DNA of 41,937 nucleotides from the NCBI GenBank assembly GCA_015680685.1, contig MNCI01002209.1, positions 87,446 to 129,382 of the forward strand, written 5' to 3'. Positions 11,263 through 22,490 of the stretch are shown piece after piece; position 1 is the stretch's first letter, and each line of letters begins with the position of its first letter. The notes under the pieces are model-generated. The model was not told the origin of the DNA. It saw only the letters and a program-made list of their open reading frames with translations, and did not search any database. This DNA comes from Gnetum montanum. Its lineage: Eukaryota; Streptophyta; Gnetopsida; Gnetales; Gnetaceae. A program made the position numbers and the translations under genes.

Positions 11263-12350
11263 GGAAAGGTTTTACTTGTTGGGTGTTGACCAACTACTTT
11301 TTATTTGGGGTTTTAGGGTTGTAGATTAACATGGACTTAGAGGGAAAGGTTTGATCAATTATATAAGGTCCCTTCCACAATGTTTGAAATTTTTCCTTTT
11401 AGGGTACATGTGTGGGGTTCCAGTAGAGGGCCTTATCTCCTAGTTGAAGTTTTACCTTTCATATTCTTAGGTCATGATGTTTCTTGCTGAATGCCTTGTG
11501 CACCTCATTCAAAGATAGGGACACTAATTAGTTTTCATCTAGCCCATTTAGGTTGATCAATCTTTCTTTCTGTGTTAGACCTAGGTTAAGATTCAAATCA
11601 CAGGCTGTTGAGAGTGTATGAAGCTCGGATTGAATTAGGAGTGTTGGAAGTTTTCTATACATCAACTCGTAGAGGGAGTAGCCAATAGAAAGTTTCCATG
11701 TTAAAAGGTAAGCCTAGAGGGCATTGTGAAGTTTTGTAATACAATATTTTCTATATTTGCTAAAGGTTTGTGTTAGAATTTTTGTGATTTCCTGGTTGGT
11801 TACCTCTACTTGACCATTGGCTTGGGGGGTGGTATGGTGTTATTAATTTATGTGCGACCCACAAGTGTTGCATTAAATTTCTAAAAGTGGAACTTGTGAA
11901 ATGAGTTCCATTATTAGAAATTGGTGAATGTTGCATTCCAAATGTATTTAAAATATTTTTTTGTATAAATCTAGTAGTAGTGGATGATGTATAGTAAGTA
12001 AAAACTATTTCTTCTACCCATTTTGTATAGTAGTTGACTGCTACGATAGTATATGACTTTCCTTTGGACATAGGTGTGATGGGATCCATGAAGTCAATGC
12101 CTCATATGTCAAAAGGCTTCAGTGGTTGAATCCACTATTGAGGACCTTCCATTTGAGTAGTCATCCCCTCATCTCATTGACAACGTTCACAAGATTAGAC
12201 AAACTGGTGCGAACCCCTAAAGATTGTAGGCCAATAATATCCTACCATTAGGATTTTTATGATCATGAATCTCCCTGCATAGTGGCCTCTACAAGGTCCT
12301 TCATGAGCATCTTGGAGAATGCGCAATTGATCCTCATCAAGGACACATTA
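11263..12350 (-). pseudogene. Element E integrase remnant
   Basis: This minus-strand gypsy integrase catalyses cDNA insertion in active copies. The N-terminal zinc region is readable at about 12180-12340: HEGPCRGHYAGRF..., later GYYWPTIF and CERCQ. The catalytic core at 11760-12090 gives DFMDPITPMSKGKSYTIVAV and ISNNGTHFTSSTF, then LMQHLWVAHKLITPYHP. The second catalytic Asp (DNGTHF in D) is Asn here. The segment after PYHP is frameshifted, so the Glu is lost. It is non-functional. The order relative to RNase H and the spacer matches D. Confidence 0.8.
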
Positions 12351-12599
12351 ATGAATTAGGCCATTAGCACATACCTTGTAGAGGTGTTTATTGATTTCCA
12401 TGAAATATTTGGCTTGATGAAGAAATTGTTGCTTCTTTTTGAAGTTAAAATCTTGTGGCATCTCTTGAGTGAGAAGATAAGTGAGGATGCCATTGTACCA
12501 TGTTGTTTCTGTGGGCCTTTGTTCATATATTGCTCTTGTAAAGAGGAGTTCATCTAGAAACTAATTAGAGAGTAGGCTCTCCTCCTTTGTATTATTCCA

Positions 12600-12801
12600 T
12601 CTTAAGTGAGAGAGATGGTCAACGAACAAATTCTTAGTTCCTTTTTGATCTACCATTGTGCAAGATCACAAGCCACTGTATGGCACAAGGACTTACCATT
12701 GGCTTGTTCAAGAGGAAGTGGATTGCATTGTGATCCATGTGTATAAATACTTTGTAGTCAAGCACACAGTGCCTGAACTTTTCTAGAGCATACACCACTA
12801 C
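12600..12801 (-). pseudogene. Element E RNase H, 3' part (after the solo-LTR insertion)
   Basis: The minus strand reads VVYALEKFRHCVLDYKVFIH, then MDHNAIHFLLNKPMVSPCA and IQWLVIL. This closely parallels D's VVFALDKFRHYVLG... and HIDHSVIKFLMNKPMVSP. This is the last third of the Ty3/gypsy RNase H domain. The reading frame is cut at 12801 by the solo LTR; the upstream part resumes at 13579. Confidence 0.8.
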
Positions 12802-13578
12802 TGATGAGTGGCGAGGTACCCCTACAGTCAACCATATGAATATAAGCGTAACACACACGATCTGGTCAAACTCCACAGACTAAGTGCCTACACGCCTCAT
12901 GGAACACTTAAGGTTAATTATTCGTTGTCTTCCCAGACTTACTTGTATTTGTCACGATGTATGATTAAGTAAGTCTAAGGTATATTATTTTTATGTCTTT
13001 TTATGTTTTATCTCTTATGCTATTGAGGTGAAGGGTTGAGAGACTAATTTCTAACTTTAACTAATTAACTAAGTCTAAATTAACCTAGCATCAGCATCTG
13101 TTCCCACTTATTGTACACACCCTAAACTGATGCAACTGTGGTTACCAAACGCTAATCGTTGCTGGGATCACCACGTGTAATGCACGTGCTCGAAGTGGTC
13201 GTACTGAGGCACTTAACTAGGAGAGAAGGGTGAGAGAGAAATCATGTAAATAACAGATAATAAATAAAAATAAATAAAATCCTAATTAGCCTATTGCATG
13301 AACTGCAAGGTTTATCCAAGAAGCTCATCTTTACTGCCGTACACAAACTTGTGTTTAGGTACAATGTCTGCTCGAATAAAGATCCGTTCACTCTAGGACT
13401 CCTACTACAGGCACATGGAAATTAATCTATCTCTGGAATGGAAAAACTGCCAGAGTTTCCCTATGATCTAGGCCTAGATTAGGAAACAAGGGAGAGCCAC
13501 CTCTTATTTATAGATATGACAACGCACCACAATATTGCGTATGCGATATCGCGGCCCATGCGATATCACGTTCCATCA
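12802..13578 (-). mobile_element. Solo type-A LTR inserted in element E RNase H
   Basis: A 777-bp LTR on the minus strand, running on plus from TGATGAGTGGCGAGGTACCC to ...CGTTCCATCA. Both flanks are ACTAC (12797-12801 and 13579-13583), a perfect 5-bp target duplication. The disrupted RNase H frame resumes on the other side. No internal region, PBS or PPT adjoins it, so it is a solo LTR left by LTR-LTR recombination. Its U3 holds GCGATATCGC-type palindromes near 13530-13570 and a TATA box on minus near 13513-13520. Confidence 0.93.
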
Positions 13579-14180
13579 ACTACCATTAATTATTTTTTCA
13601 TGGTGGTATAATTTAATTGTGCTTCCACAATGGTTTGGCTCATGTAGTGGATGTAGTATGGACATTTCTTATCATCCATCTATGTGAGCACTACTCCGAA
13701 GGTGTAGTTAGATGCATCCATCATGATGTAGAAGGGTCTAGACTAGTTTGGTGCTCATAGGATTCATGTTTCTATGAGTTTCTCCTTTAACTATTGGGAT
13801 GCATGTTCACATTTCTTAGTCCAAATGAAAGGTGCATCTTTTTTTGTAAGTTCTACCAGTGGTTTTATGATCTTAGGGAAACTCTCTATTTGGACTTGGT
13901 TATAGCCATTATAACCACCCAAGAAGCTATAATAACAATGCCTGGATATGGTGTCCAATACTTGATCCACAAATGACAATGGAAAATAATCTTTAAATAT
14001 TTCCATATTCAACAACATGAAGTTGATGTAGACCTGCCACTTGTCACCTTTCTTTGGCATGATTACTAGTGGGCTAACCTACTCACTATCTGTGATGGGA
14101 TAGATAAACCCCACCTTGAGGAGTTACTATATTTACTCTTTGATGATCTACTTCAATTTTGGGTTTAGCCACCTCTGTAG
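13579..14180 (-). pseudogene. Element E reverse transcriptase with internal deletion, and 5' part of RNase H
   Basis: From 14060 the minus strand reads MPKKGDKWQVYINFMLLNME..., then PLSFVDQVLDTISRHCYYSF and YNGYNQVQIE. These are RT fingers/palm motifs nearly identical in layout to D. The frame then jumps to FPKIIKPLVELTKKDAPF, which in D lies about 140 codons later. The FMDD catalytic motif is therefore deleted. Downstream, RPFYIMMDASNYTFGVVLT and QLNYTTMKK are the first part of RNase H, ending at the solo-LTR junction. It is not functional. Confidence 0.82.
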
Positions 14181-14613
14181 ATACCTTCTAGGCTTCATGG
14201 CCTGTGTAGTGTAAATGTGATGTTGGCATATCCTTGGATCGATTCTTGTTAGCTTAGGATATGACCAAGCAAAGGTTATTTTCCATTTGTTAAACACATT
14301 TAATTATGATCAATTTACCATTGTTTAAAAATACATATTCCATGTTGGTCAGTAAATGTTTTAGCTTTAGGGGCTCCTACTTGAAGTTATTAGGGATTTC
14401 CAACTCTTCCCAATAAGTATCATCATCTTCGTCAGAGAGTTGGGAATGAACTTATTCAAGTTTATCCATGCCTTGAACATAAGCACATGTTAGGCTCTCA
14501 ATTGGTTCCATGCATAAGGTGTTGCTATTTGAGTTAGCTATTAGCCACTGGGTGCCCTCCTGTTTTATGGCTATTGCGTACATACACAGCGAAATATTGA
14601 TTTCTTGTGCACA
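14181..14613 (-). pseudogene. Element E protease-RT linker
   Basis: Minus-strand pol linker with stops. The segment near 14500-14560 corresponds to the D linker that reads EDTQWLMANQESNS followed by ITCMEL: here GTQWLIANSNSN is followed by MEPIES. It joins protease and RT in the same order as D. Confidence 0.55.
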
Positions 14614-15140
14614 CTAATTGCATGCTTTAATGTATGTACTTTTGACAGACCAAATTCTTTGCACATAATTGCATCCATTATCATTGTATGTACTACATGA
14701 AATATGCCTCTTCTCTATCTTGCCTAATTCATTTTCTTTGGATATTTCCAGAGAGAAATCCCTTATGCCCATACATGCATTAACTGTGCTTAACCAAGCT
14801 CTTTCCATAATGATGGGGAAGTCACTTTTTTAGTTTTCAATATTAATCACTAGAAAATTAGCAGGATAGGACCACCCACAAACTATGGTTACAATGTCCT
14901 CTACTAATCCCAGATGGACAGTAATTGACTGATTTGCCAACTTTAGATGGATGTTGCTCTTCTTGAGAGGTGGTAGGTTCCAGGCCTTGTACATGTCATG
15001 GGATATGAGATTGAATTTGGAACTAGAGTCAAGAAGAGCCTTACATGGTTTATATCCAATGATTTGTAGGAAAATGAGTGGAATTCCTGGGTTAGATCTT
15101 TTCATGGGAAGATTTCTAGCCTTGATCTAGTCGGAAACAA
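14614..15140 (-). pseudogene. Element E aspartic protease remnant
   Basis: The minus strand gives PLIFLQIIGYKPCKALLDSS, then SKFNLISHDMYKAWNLPPL, LANQSITVHLGLVEDIV and, in another frame segment, ERAWLST. This is a retroviral-type aspartic protease as in Athila elements (L.LVEDI then FP-D/NFLV, I.GRAWL). The active-site DSG is DSS here, and a frame break separates the two halves. In active elements this enzyme cleaves the Gag-Pol polyprotein. Confidence 0.8.
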
Positions 15141-15556
15141 CATGAGTTAGCATCAGAGTGTGAATTTGAGGTAACATTTGGTTTGAAGGGCACTCAAAGG
15201 TATTTGATGTAGAGGATGTGGGTATTGGAGATGTAGGATGATCAAACATACTAGGTTGTGAGGGTTGCTGAGGACTATTGGATTAGAAGAAGGATCTTTT
15301 TCTAGATCAATTGTTTGAACCACTTGGCTAAAAAGCTAGTTGTGGATTTACATCCCTCGTAGCATTTCATTATTGTAGCTGTGGAGGAATCTCACCCTGC
15401 ATGAATGGAGTAGGACGTAATTGGGTTGAAGGTGGAGGTGTGTATGTAGATAGATGTAGAGGATGGTATGGATATGGATTTTTCCCTTAAGTAGATGGTG
15501 AATGTGTTTGGTGGTAATTTAGAGGGTAATAGTGATGTTGAAATGAGGTATAACTT
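15141..15556 (-). pseudogene. Element E gag C-terminal part, left of element D
   Basis: Minus-strand, Pro/Tyr/Gln-rich low-complexity coding remnant corresponding to D's Pro-rich gag tail (18548-19036). It is cut at 15556 by element D and resumes at 25435 beyond it, with AACTT on both sides. No domain is recognised in this tail. Confidence 0.6.
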
Positions 15557-16327
15557 TGATGGGACGTGATATCGTGGCCCATGCAATATCGCAGCTCGTT
15601 GCCACTTCAATAATAAGAGGCAGCTCTCCCTTGTTTCTTCATCTAGATCTAGATCTTAGTCAAACTCTTGCCATTTTACCATTCCAGAGTTAGAATAATT
15701 TCCATGTTCCTGTAGTAGGAGTCCCAAAGTGATCGGATCTTTATTCGAGCAATTCTGTACCTGAGCACACAATTGTGTATGGTAATAAAGATGAACTTTT
15801 GGATAAACCTTGTAGCATATGGAATAAGCTAAATAGGACTTTAATTATTGTTAAATGTTAAAATGCTTTCTTAGGACGTAATATCTCTCAACCATTAACT
15901 CTCCTAGTTAAGTGCATTTAGTACAACCGCTTCGAGCACGTGTGTTATGCTTGGTAATCCCAGTAACGAATAGCATTTGGTAATCCTAGTAGCGTTGCAT
16001 TGGTTTAGGGTATGAACGACAAGTGGGAATGGATACTGATGCTAGGATGATTAAAGCTTAGTTAGTTAAAGTTAGTTACTTATTCTCTTCACCCTTTCCT
16101 CTCTTAGCATAGGTGATAAAAAGATAAAAGACATAAAAATCATGTACCTCAAGTTCACTTAATCATACAATTGTGACAAATATAAGTGAGCTTGGGAAGA
16201 CAATGAATGATTAACCTTAAGTGTTCCATAAGGCGTGTAAGCACTTAGGCCTTGGAGTTCGACCGAATTGCACATGAAAAAGCTCATATTAGTATGGTTG
16301 AGTGTAGGGGTACCTCGCCACTCATCA
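15557..16327 (+). repeat. Element D 5' LTR (type A)
   Basis: Starts TGATGGGACGTGATATCG and ends GCCACTCATCA next to the PBS. A TATA-like AATAATAAGAGG stands where the 3' LTR has TATAAATAAGAGG. A polyadenylation-type AATAAA lies at 15784-15789. Its U3 is about 45 bp shorter than in the 3' LTR because it has fewer GATATC palindrome units. Confidence 0.92.
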
Positions 16328-16328
16328 T

Positions 16329-16347
16329 TGGCGCCATTGATGGGGAC
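16329..16347 (+). other. Element D primer-binding site (tRNA-Asp type)
   Basis: TGGCGCCATTGATGGGGAC begins two bases after the LTR. It resembles the Athila-type site TGGCGCCGTTGCCGGGGA, which is complementary to the 3' end of plant tRNA-Asp. It differs in the middle (ATTGAT instead of GTTGCC). The intact TGGCGCC and GGGGA ends support the assignment. Confidence 0.8.
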
Positions 16348-16442
16348 TATGTTGTTTGTGCACTAAGTATAACATAGGAAATCATCCACATTGTTGGGAG
16401 CTAGAATGAACCCTTAGGGTTAATCAGAAGAAAAATTAAACA

Positions 16443-18412
16443 ATGGTCAATAGTACACTAGACAAGACAACAATTTCTTCTTCTTCTCATAAAAGCACTT
16501 CACCACTTAGGGACCACATAAGAGACAGTCGGTAGCATAACATACATAACCAAGATCCACTAGTTCCTTAATAGTATTAGGTAGTGTATACTCATCATGA
16601 TGAGTATATACCTGATTTTACCTCTATCCTCCATCAGGATGAACAACTGCATTGGCAAGACCTGCAAGGTAACATAGTGTTACCTCCAGATCATGTAGTC
16701 CCTAACATGCTCCTTCGTGCTCTTGCACAGATAGGCATGATGCAGCTATCTGCTGAATACATTGCATGTGAATACAACACAAGTGATTACCATCCCACAG
16801 CGGTGCAACATTTAAGGGACTCGCAGCAGGAAAGCTACCATACATCGTTGAAGGGTAAAGGACCCCACAGCATCTCCCACATCCTAAGAAAAATTGGAGA
16901 TGGTGAACCAGTTATAACAGGTTCTCCATCAAATGATGTTTCCCCTCCTAATGATGGTGAGAAGGTGGGGTATCAGAACCTACACTCCATGATTCACAAC
17001 CATGGTTCTAATCCCCATGAACACCAAGTGTTCAATGAGGGAACACAAACACATGACAAGGATGGGCAGTTTGATCGTCATCACGATCAGGGCCATAACC
17101 ACCGAAGAGAAGGTAAGAAACATCGTCATGGTGATGGTTCCCCTTCTTCTTCACCTTCATCGCATCATTCACCCTCTCCTTCCACATTAGGACTTATTCA
17201 CAAAGAGCCCAACCATGAGGATAAGGGTACGAAAAATAAGAGACCTCGACAAGAGAGTTGAGAGTGAGGATGAGGGCATTCGAGAGAATCAAGACATGGA
17301 AGAAGGAAAAGTAGGGAACCGCATAGGCATCATAGATGCCATGAGAGAAATGACAACGGAGAACCCCTACTAGCAACCTGGAGTATGTTAGACATTATGG
17401 AGGCTGTTAGAATACCTACAAGGCACCCGAAAGATAGCCGGATCAAGAGACTAGACATGAATAATATCCCACGATTTGAGGGGGGATACAACGCTGATTC
17501 GCAGAACCACTTACAAGCATTCCATGATGCTTGTGCCTTGTAGAATATTGAAAATGAGTGGTAGAAGTTAAATTTTTTCCCAAGGACACTCATAAAGGAA
17601 GCGAAAAGTTGGTATTGGTCCTTAGAATTGGAATCCATTCGAAGATGGAGTACGATGTTAGAACTATTTAAGGTTAAATACCAAATGTACTCTAGAGTGT
17701 CCAACTTGCGAAAATAGATCCAAGGATGGAAGCAGATAATCATGAATCGTTGGATGCTGCCATGGATCGATATTATGCACTGCTACATCATTGCCTGGGC
17801 CATGGCTACGCACAATGGGATCAACTTCGCCATCTCGTAGATGGACTTAGGCACGAAACTAGGAGAACCCTTGAAACATATGCCCAAGGGAGATTATCTG
17901 AGCTTAGGTCCCATGAAGTTCATAGATTATTGGAGCAAGTAGCTAAGGAATAAGGAGAGCTACATAAAAGAGAAAGCACGAAAGAATATAACCATGATCC
18001 TTCCCTCCGAAACAAGGGAGTAAGGTTCCGTGAGGAAGAGGATGATTCATCACTTGAAGAGTGGGTGAATAGAAAAATCTTACCACTTCAAAAGTTAACA
18101 ACTGAAGTGTCGGCTAAGGTAGATCAAATGTGGGACTCCTTCGACAGTAGATTTGAAACCATCCTTAAAATCATAGTGGAGTCTAAGGAGCAAAGTAGTG
18201 ACCATGATAAGAAAAAGAGCAGAGACTTAGACCATGCACATAACAAGGGTAAGGGAAAAATGACTATCATCGATGAGGTTGTGGACTCTGATATAGACAA
18301 TGACAATGGATGTGAGATCTACCAATATGACCATCCTAAAGGATGTTGCCTAATAATCTCACATCTGCAAGAGTCTGAGGTGTATGCACTCAACCCAAGA
18401 CTTAACAAATGA
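16443..18412 (+). pseudogene. Element D gag (capsid and zinc-knuckle region)
   Basis: An ATG at 16443 is in frame with the long open stretch from 16584, despite a few stops, and matches E's gag start (…VVYTH…, then ILHQDEQL). A His/Ser/Pro-rich segment is followed by a capsid-like retrotransposon gag domain (PF03732-type). This shows HLQAFHDACAL, LFKVKYQMYSRVSNL and, after a one-base frameshift near 17720, ESLDAAMDRYYALLHHCLGH, then GYAQWDQLRHLVDGL. A degenerate zinc knuckle, CEIYQYDHPKGCC (about 18313-18351), follows the Athila spacing CX2CX3HX4C with the second Cys replaced. Gag forms the cytoplasmic particle that packages element RNA. Confidence 0.82.
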
Positions 18413-19036
18413 CAAGCACCTCGAAGGTTAACTTATCCCCAAGGTAACCCAAGTTTGTTCCACCAACCCTTAACATATTATCCAAGTGGAACTTTGTCAC
18501 AACCTATCGAGCAACACCAGTAGTGGCAATATGCACAGTCATGGGGGATGCCACCGCCTAGGCAACAATACCCTTATTGGCAACCGGATCCATATGGCTA
18601 TTACGTGCAGCAGTCGATTTCTCCAAGTGACTCTGTTAGTCACATGACCCCACAACATCACTACCAAGCTTGGGAGTTTTATAGGACTCCTTCTCCTAGG
18701 GGAGACACACCACATGCATACCATCCTCTGAACCCATCTACAACTCTTACACTAATGGCTCCACTACCAACTGCTCCAACAATGCAAGGGGTATTTCCCA
18801 CTCAATCGCAACAACCCAATGTCACAAGGGCTTCAAATCCTCAATTCATAGTTGGTTCTAACAATCTTATGCTGAAAAGGCCCTTCTTCAGAACCAACAA
18901 TCCAACTAAGCCCTCGCCATCACAAGCAGTTGAACATCTAAACACCTTCGTACCAAATAAAGTTTCGGGACCTCCTTCGACCCAAAAATCGAGCTTAACG
19001 CACATGGTTATGTTAACACATGTCGTTACTAACTAG
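18413..19036 (+). pseudogene. Element D gag tail / gag-pol linker
   Basis: A Pro-, Gln- and Tyr-rich open stretch (162 codons from 18548) linking gag to protease: PPPRQQYPYWQPDPYGYYVQ and further low-complexity sequence. No domain is recognised. The matching region in E lies at 15141-15556 and 25435-25656; in C it is shortened to about 32460-32980. Confidence 0.6.
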
Positions 19037-19504
19037 GTTAAGATGGGCCATCTTCCCAAGAAATTCTTTGACCCTGGAAGTCCCCTAATCTATCTCCAAG
19101 TCGCTAGGAATGAACCCTGTAAAGCTCTTCTGGACTCAGGTTCTGGAGTCAACCTAATATTGTAGGAGATGTACAAAGCTTGGAACCTACCTCCATTAAG
19201 GAAGAGTAACATTCAACTAGAGCTAGCCGACCAGTCCATCACTGTCCCCTTAGGACTGGTGGAGGACATCGTTACCACTGTTTGTGGATGGTTGTATCCA
19301 GTGGATTTCCTAGTGATACAAGTAACTAATAGTAAGAGGGACTTCCCAATAATAATGGGAAGAGCATGGCTAAGTACGATAGATGCATGCTTAGGAATCT
19401 ATGATCTTTCCCTGGAAATTTCTAAGAAAAATACTTTTGAAAATATTGAGAAGAAGAAAGTTCCATGCATCGCATACAGTGACACAAAGTTCCTTTGCAT
19501 GTAG
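19037..19504 (+). pseudogene. Element D aspartic protease
   Basis: Retropepsin-like protease. EPCKALLDSGSGVNLIL keeps the DSG active site; LADQSITVPLGLVEDIV follows, then LYPVDFLVI and DFPIIMGRAWLSTIDACLG. The order and wording match Athila proteases. A single in-frame stop follows the active-site segment (before EMYKAWNL at 19169). Apart from it the domain is open to 19504, so this copy is one nonsense change from an open frame. Confidence 0.85.
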
Positions 19505-20040
19505 AAATCATGGGTTATGCGAAGTTTAGCATTACCTGCATGCAATCGGGGTGCACAAGAAATTAATATACAAAATTTCCTATTTGCAATAGCCACACGA
19601 TAGGAAGACACCCAGTGGCTAATGGCTAATCAAGAGAGCAACTCAATAACCTGCATGGAACTAACTGAGGGAATAACTAGTGCTTACATTAGAAGCATAG
19701 ACACACTTGAAAAATTTCATTGCCAACTTCCAGCCCTTAACTTTGAAAAAATTAATTGGGGAAAGTTGGAAATTCTTGAGAGATTCAGATAAGAGCCCAT
19801 AGATTTAAAACCATTGCTCACCGATCTGGAATACATGATCCTTGAAAATGGAAAACCTGTAATCATCAATGCAAGGTTTGTTCCTAAGAAAAAAGAGAGA
19901 CTGTTGAAGGTGAAAAATAAGTGGTCAACAACCTTTGCTTGGTTATACTCCTAATTAACCAGAATAGATCCTAGGATATGCTAGCATAGGATTTACACGG
20001 ACCCCTCCATGAAACCTCGAAAACAACCATAGAGGCGATT
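19505..20040 (+). pseudogene. Element D protease-RT linker
   Basis: Pol linker in the same frame series with several stops. It contains EDTQWLMANQESNS (from about 19608), then ITCMELTEGIT and EKINWGKLEIL. The block is also recognisable in E (14500-14560). In C only its start survives, near 33285, where the pol deletion begins. Confidence 0.6.
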
Positions 20041-20700
20041 AAACCTAAAATTGAAACAAATAGTAAAAGAAGAGATAGAACAACTTCTTAAGGTTGGGTT
20101 CATATATCCCATTGCTGAAAGCGAATGGGTTAGTCCTCTAGTGATCGTGCCTAAAAAGGGAGGAAAATGAAGGGTGTGTATAGATTTTAGGCTACTAAAC
20201 ATGGCAACATTCAAGGATCACTTTCCATTGCCATTTGTTGACCAAGTCTTAGACACCATAGTAGGGCATCGTTACTACAGTTTTCTAGATGGTTATAGTG
20301 GGTACAACCAAATACAAATAGCAGTAGAAGATCAAGCCAAAAAAATGTTCACTAGTCCTTGGGGAACGTTTGCATATAAACAAATGCCATTTTGCTTGTG
20401 CAATGCCCCTGACATGTTTCAGCATTTAGTTCTAAGCATATTTCAATAGCAGATAGGGAACAGAGTGGAATTCTTTATGGACGACTTCTCTACTTGTGGG
20501 ACAAGCTTTGATCAAGCCCTGGACCGATTAGAGCAAGTGCTAAAATGATGTGTAGAAACCAATTTGAGGCTCAAGTGGTAGAAAATCCATTTGATGGTCC
20601 AAGAGGGCATAGTACTGGGGCATAAGATTTCATAGTCAGGAATAGAGGTAGACCTAAAAAAGGTTAAGGTCATCCAAGGAATCACCCAACAACCGTAAAC
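20041..20700 (+). pseudogene. Element D reverse transcriptase
   Basis: Ty3/gypsy RT copies element RNA into cDNA. Motifs in order: EEIEQLLKVGFIYPIAESEW, VIVPKKGGK, CIDFRLLNMATFKDHFPLPF, VDQVLDTIVGHRYYSFLDGY, MPFCLCNAPDMFQHL and FMDDFS at about 20474-20491. FMDD is the catalytic Asp pair, and LCNAP is typical of Athila RTs. Stops occur after KKGGK, after SIFQ and around 20545-20580, so it is not functional although the catalytic residues remain. Confidence 0.88.
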
Positions 20701-21280
20701 TATGAAAGACATTTGGTCATTCCTTGGACACATTGGCTATTACAAGAGATTCATTGAGAACTTCTCCAAGATTGCCAAACCATTGGTAGAACTAACGAAG
20801 AAGGATACACCATTCCAATGGACTAAGGAATGTGAACGAGCATTCCAAACTCTAAAACAAAGGCTTATGGAAACTCCCATTCTACAAGCCCCTGACTGGT
20901 CTAGACCATTCCATATAATGACTGACACATCCAACTATGCCTTAGGAGCCGTACTTACATAGTTGGATGACCAAAAACATCCTTATTACATCCACTGTGC
21001 AAGTAAGAGTATCGCTGATGCACAACTCAACTACACAACTACAGAAAAGGAATTAATGGTTGTAGTGTTTGCACTAGACAAGTTTAGGCACTATGTATTA
21101 GGCTAAGAAGTGTACATCCATATAGATCATAGTGTAATCAAGTTCCTCATGAACAAACCAATGGTTAGCCCTTGTATTATACGATGGCTAGTAATCCTAC
21201 AGGGAGTTCAATCTAATGATGATTGATCGAAAAGGCACCGAGAATGTAGTTGCAGATCATTTATCTTGGTTGCACTAGGA
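20701..21280 (+). pseudogene. Element D RT connection and RNase H
   Basis: The RT thumb/connection (SFLGHIGYYKRFIENFSKIA, KPLVELTKKD) leads to RNase H: APDWSRPFHIMTDTSNYALG, AVLT, then YTTTEKELMVVVFALDKFRH and YIHIDHSVIKFLMNKP. The catalytic Asp of TDTSNYALG, the Glu of TEKEL and the Asp of HIDHS are present. Stops follow AVLT and YVLG. RNase H degrades template RNA during cDNA synthesis. Confidence 0.86.
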
Positions 21281-22490
21281 TAGCAAAGAGAATGAATATG
21301 CCATATCTGATCATTTTCCTAATGAAGCCCTCTTTGCCTGTGTAGTGAATAACCAACCCATGGGAACAAATTGGTATAGTAGCATTCTCACCTATCTCCT
21401 TTCCCAACAAACACCACAAGAGTTGGACTTTAGGAAGAAACAACAGTTTCTTCATAGAGCCAAGTACTTCATGGAGATCAATGTACAACTATATAAAGTC
21501 TATCCTAATGGCTTGGTTTGATGGTGTGTGCTCGATGAAGATCAACTATGAGTTCTCCAAGATGCTCATGAGGGCCCTTGTGGGGGCCACTATGCAGGGA
21601 GATGAACGACCATTAAGATCCTGCTTGTAGGATATTATTGGCCAATACTATTTCAAGATGCCCATCAATTTGTCCAATCCTGTGAGTGTTGTCAACATGA
21701 TGGTGGAATGATTACTAGAATGGAGGATCCGCAACAATGGATTCAACCTTTGGAACCCTTCGACATTTGGAAAATAGATTTTATGGGGCCCATTACACCG
21801 ATGTCCAATGGAAAAGCTTATATCATTGTTGCTATTGACTATCTAATGAAATGGGATGAAGCAACTACTGTAATAGACTGCACATCGTCTATAGCTGCAC
21901 GATTTGTACAACAACAAGTCGTAAATAGGTTTGGTGTGCCGCATGTACCTATCTCAGATAATGGAACACACTTCACAGGTGCAACCTTTCGAAAGTTGAT
22001 GCAACACTTAGGGGTTGAACATAAATTGACTACACCTTATCACCCCCAAGCTAATGGCCAAGACGAGGTCACTAATCAGGAGATTACTAGAATATTAACA
22101 AGGAAAATTAGCAAATTTAGGTGAGACTAGAGCACTAAACTAAACGATGCTCTCTGGGCATACAGTTCCACTTGGAAACTCCCTACATGCTACTATCCCT
22201 ATGAGTTAGTATACGGAAAACTTCCAAAGCTTCTAATAAAAAATGAGCTCTATACACTATCCATGGCATGTGACCTCCACCTTGACCTTGATTTAGCACA
22301 AAAACAAAGATTGGCAACTCTAAACATGCTAGACAAGAATCGATTGGTTGCCCTGTCATCAAATGAGTTGCATAAGGCACATAACAAGCAATGTCATGAC
22401 TTAATATTTCGAAAGGTTAAGTACCAATCAGGAGATAAGGTCCTTTATTAGAACCCCATGCATGTACCACAATGCACAAAATTTTAAACA
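21281..22490 (+). pseudogene. Element D integrase
   Basis: The N-terminal zinc-binding part (HEGPCGGHYAGR, YYWPILFQDAHQFV, CECCQ) keeps the HHCC residues. The catalytic core (21708-22124) has DFMGPITPMSNGKAYIIVAI, ISDNGTHFTGATFRK, TTPYHPQANGQDEV. This is an intact D, D-X35-E triad. The C-terminal part includes LWAYSSTWKLPTCYYPYELV, then VYGKLPKL, and ends near 22490 (KVKYQSGDKVLY). Stops lie after AGR, after KISKFR and at the end. No chromodomain was seen, as expected for Athila-type rather than chromovirus integrases. Confidence 0.87.

Noticed and set aside
12634-12876. Single 80-codon protein
   Set aside because: It is a chimera of LTR sequence (N-terminal part) and RNase H, formed by the solo-LTR insertion; not a real gene.
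16584-17261. Stand-alone 225-residue host protein
   Set aside because: It is in frame with an upstream gag start, matches E's gag and lies directly after an LTR and PBS.
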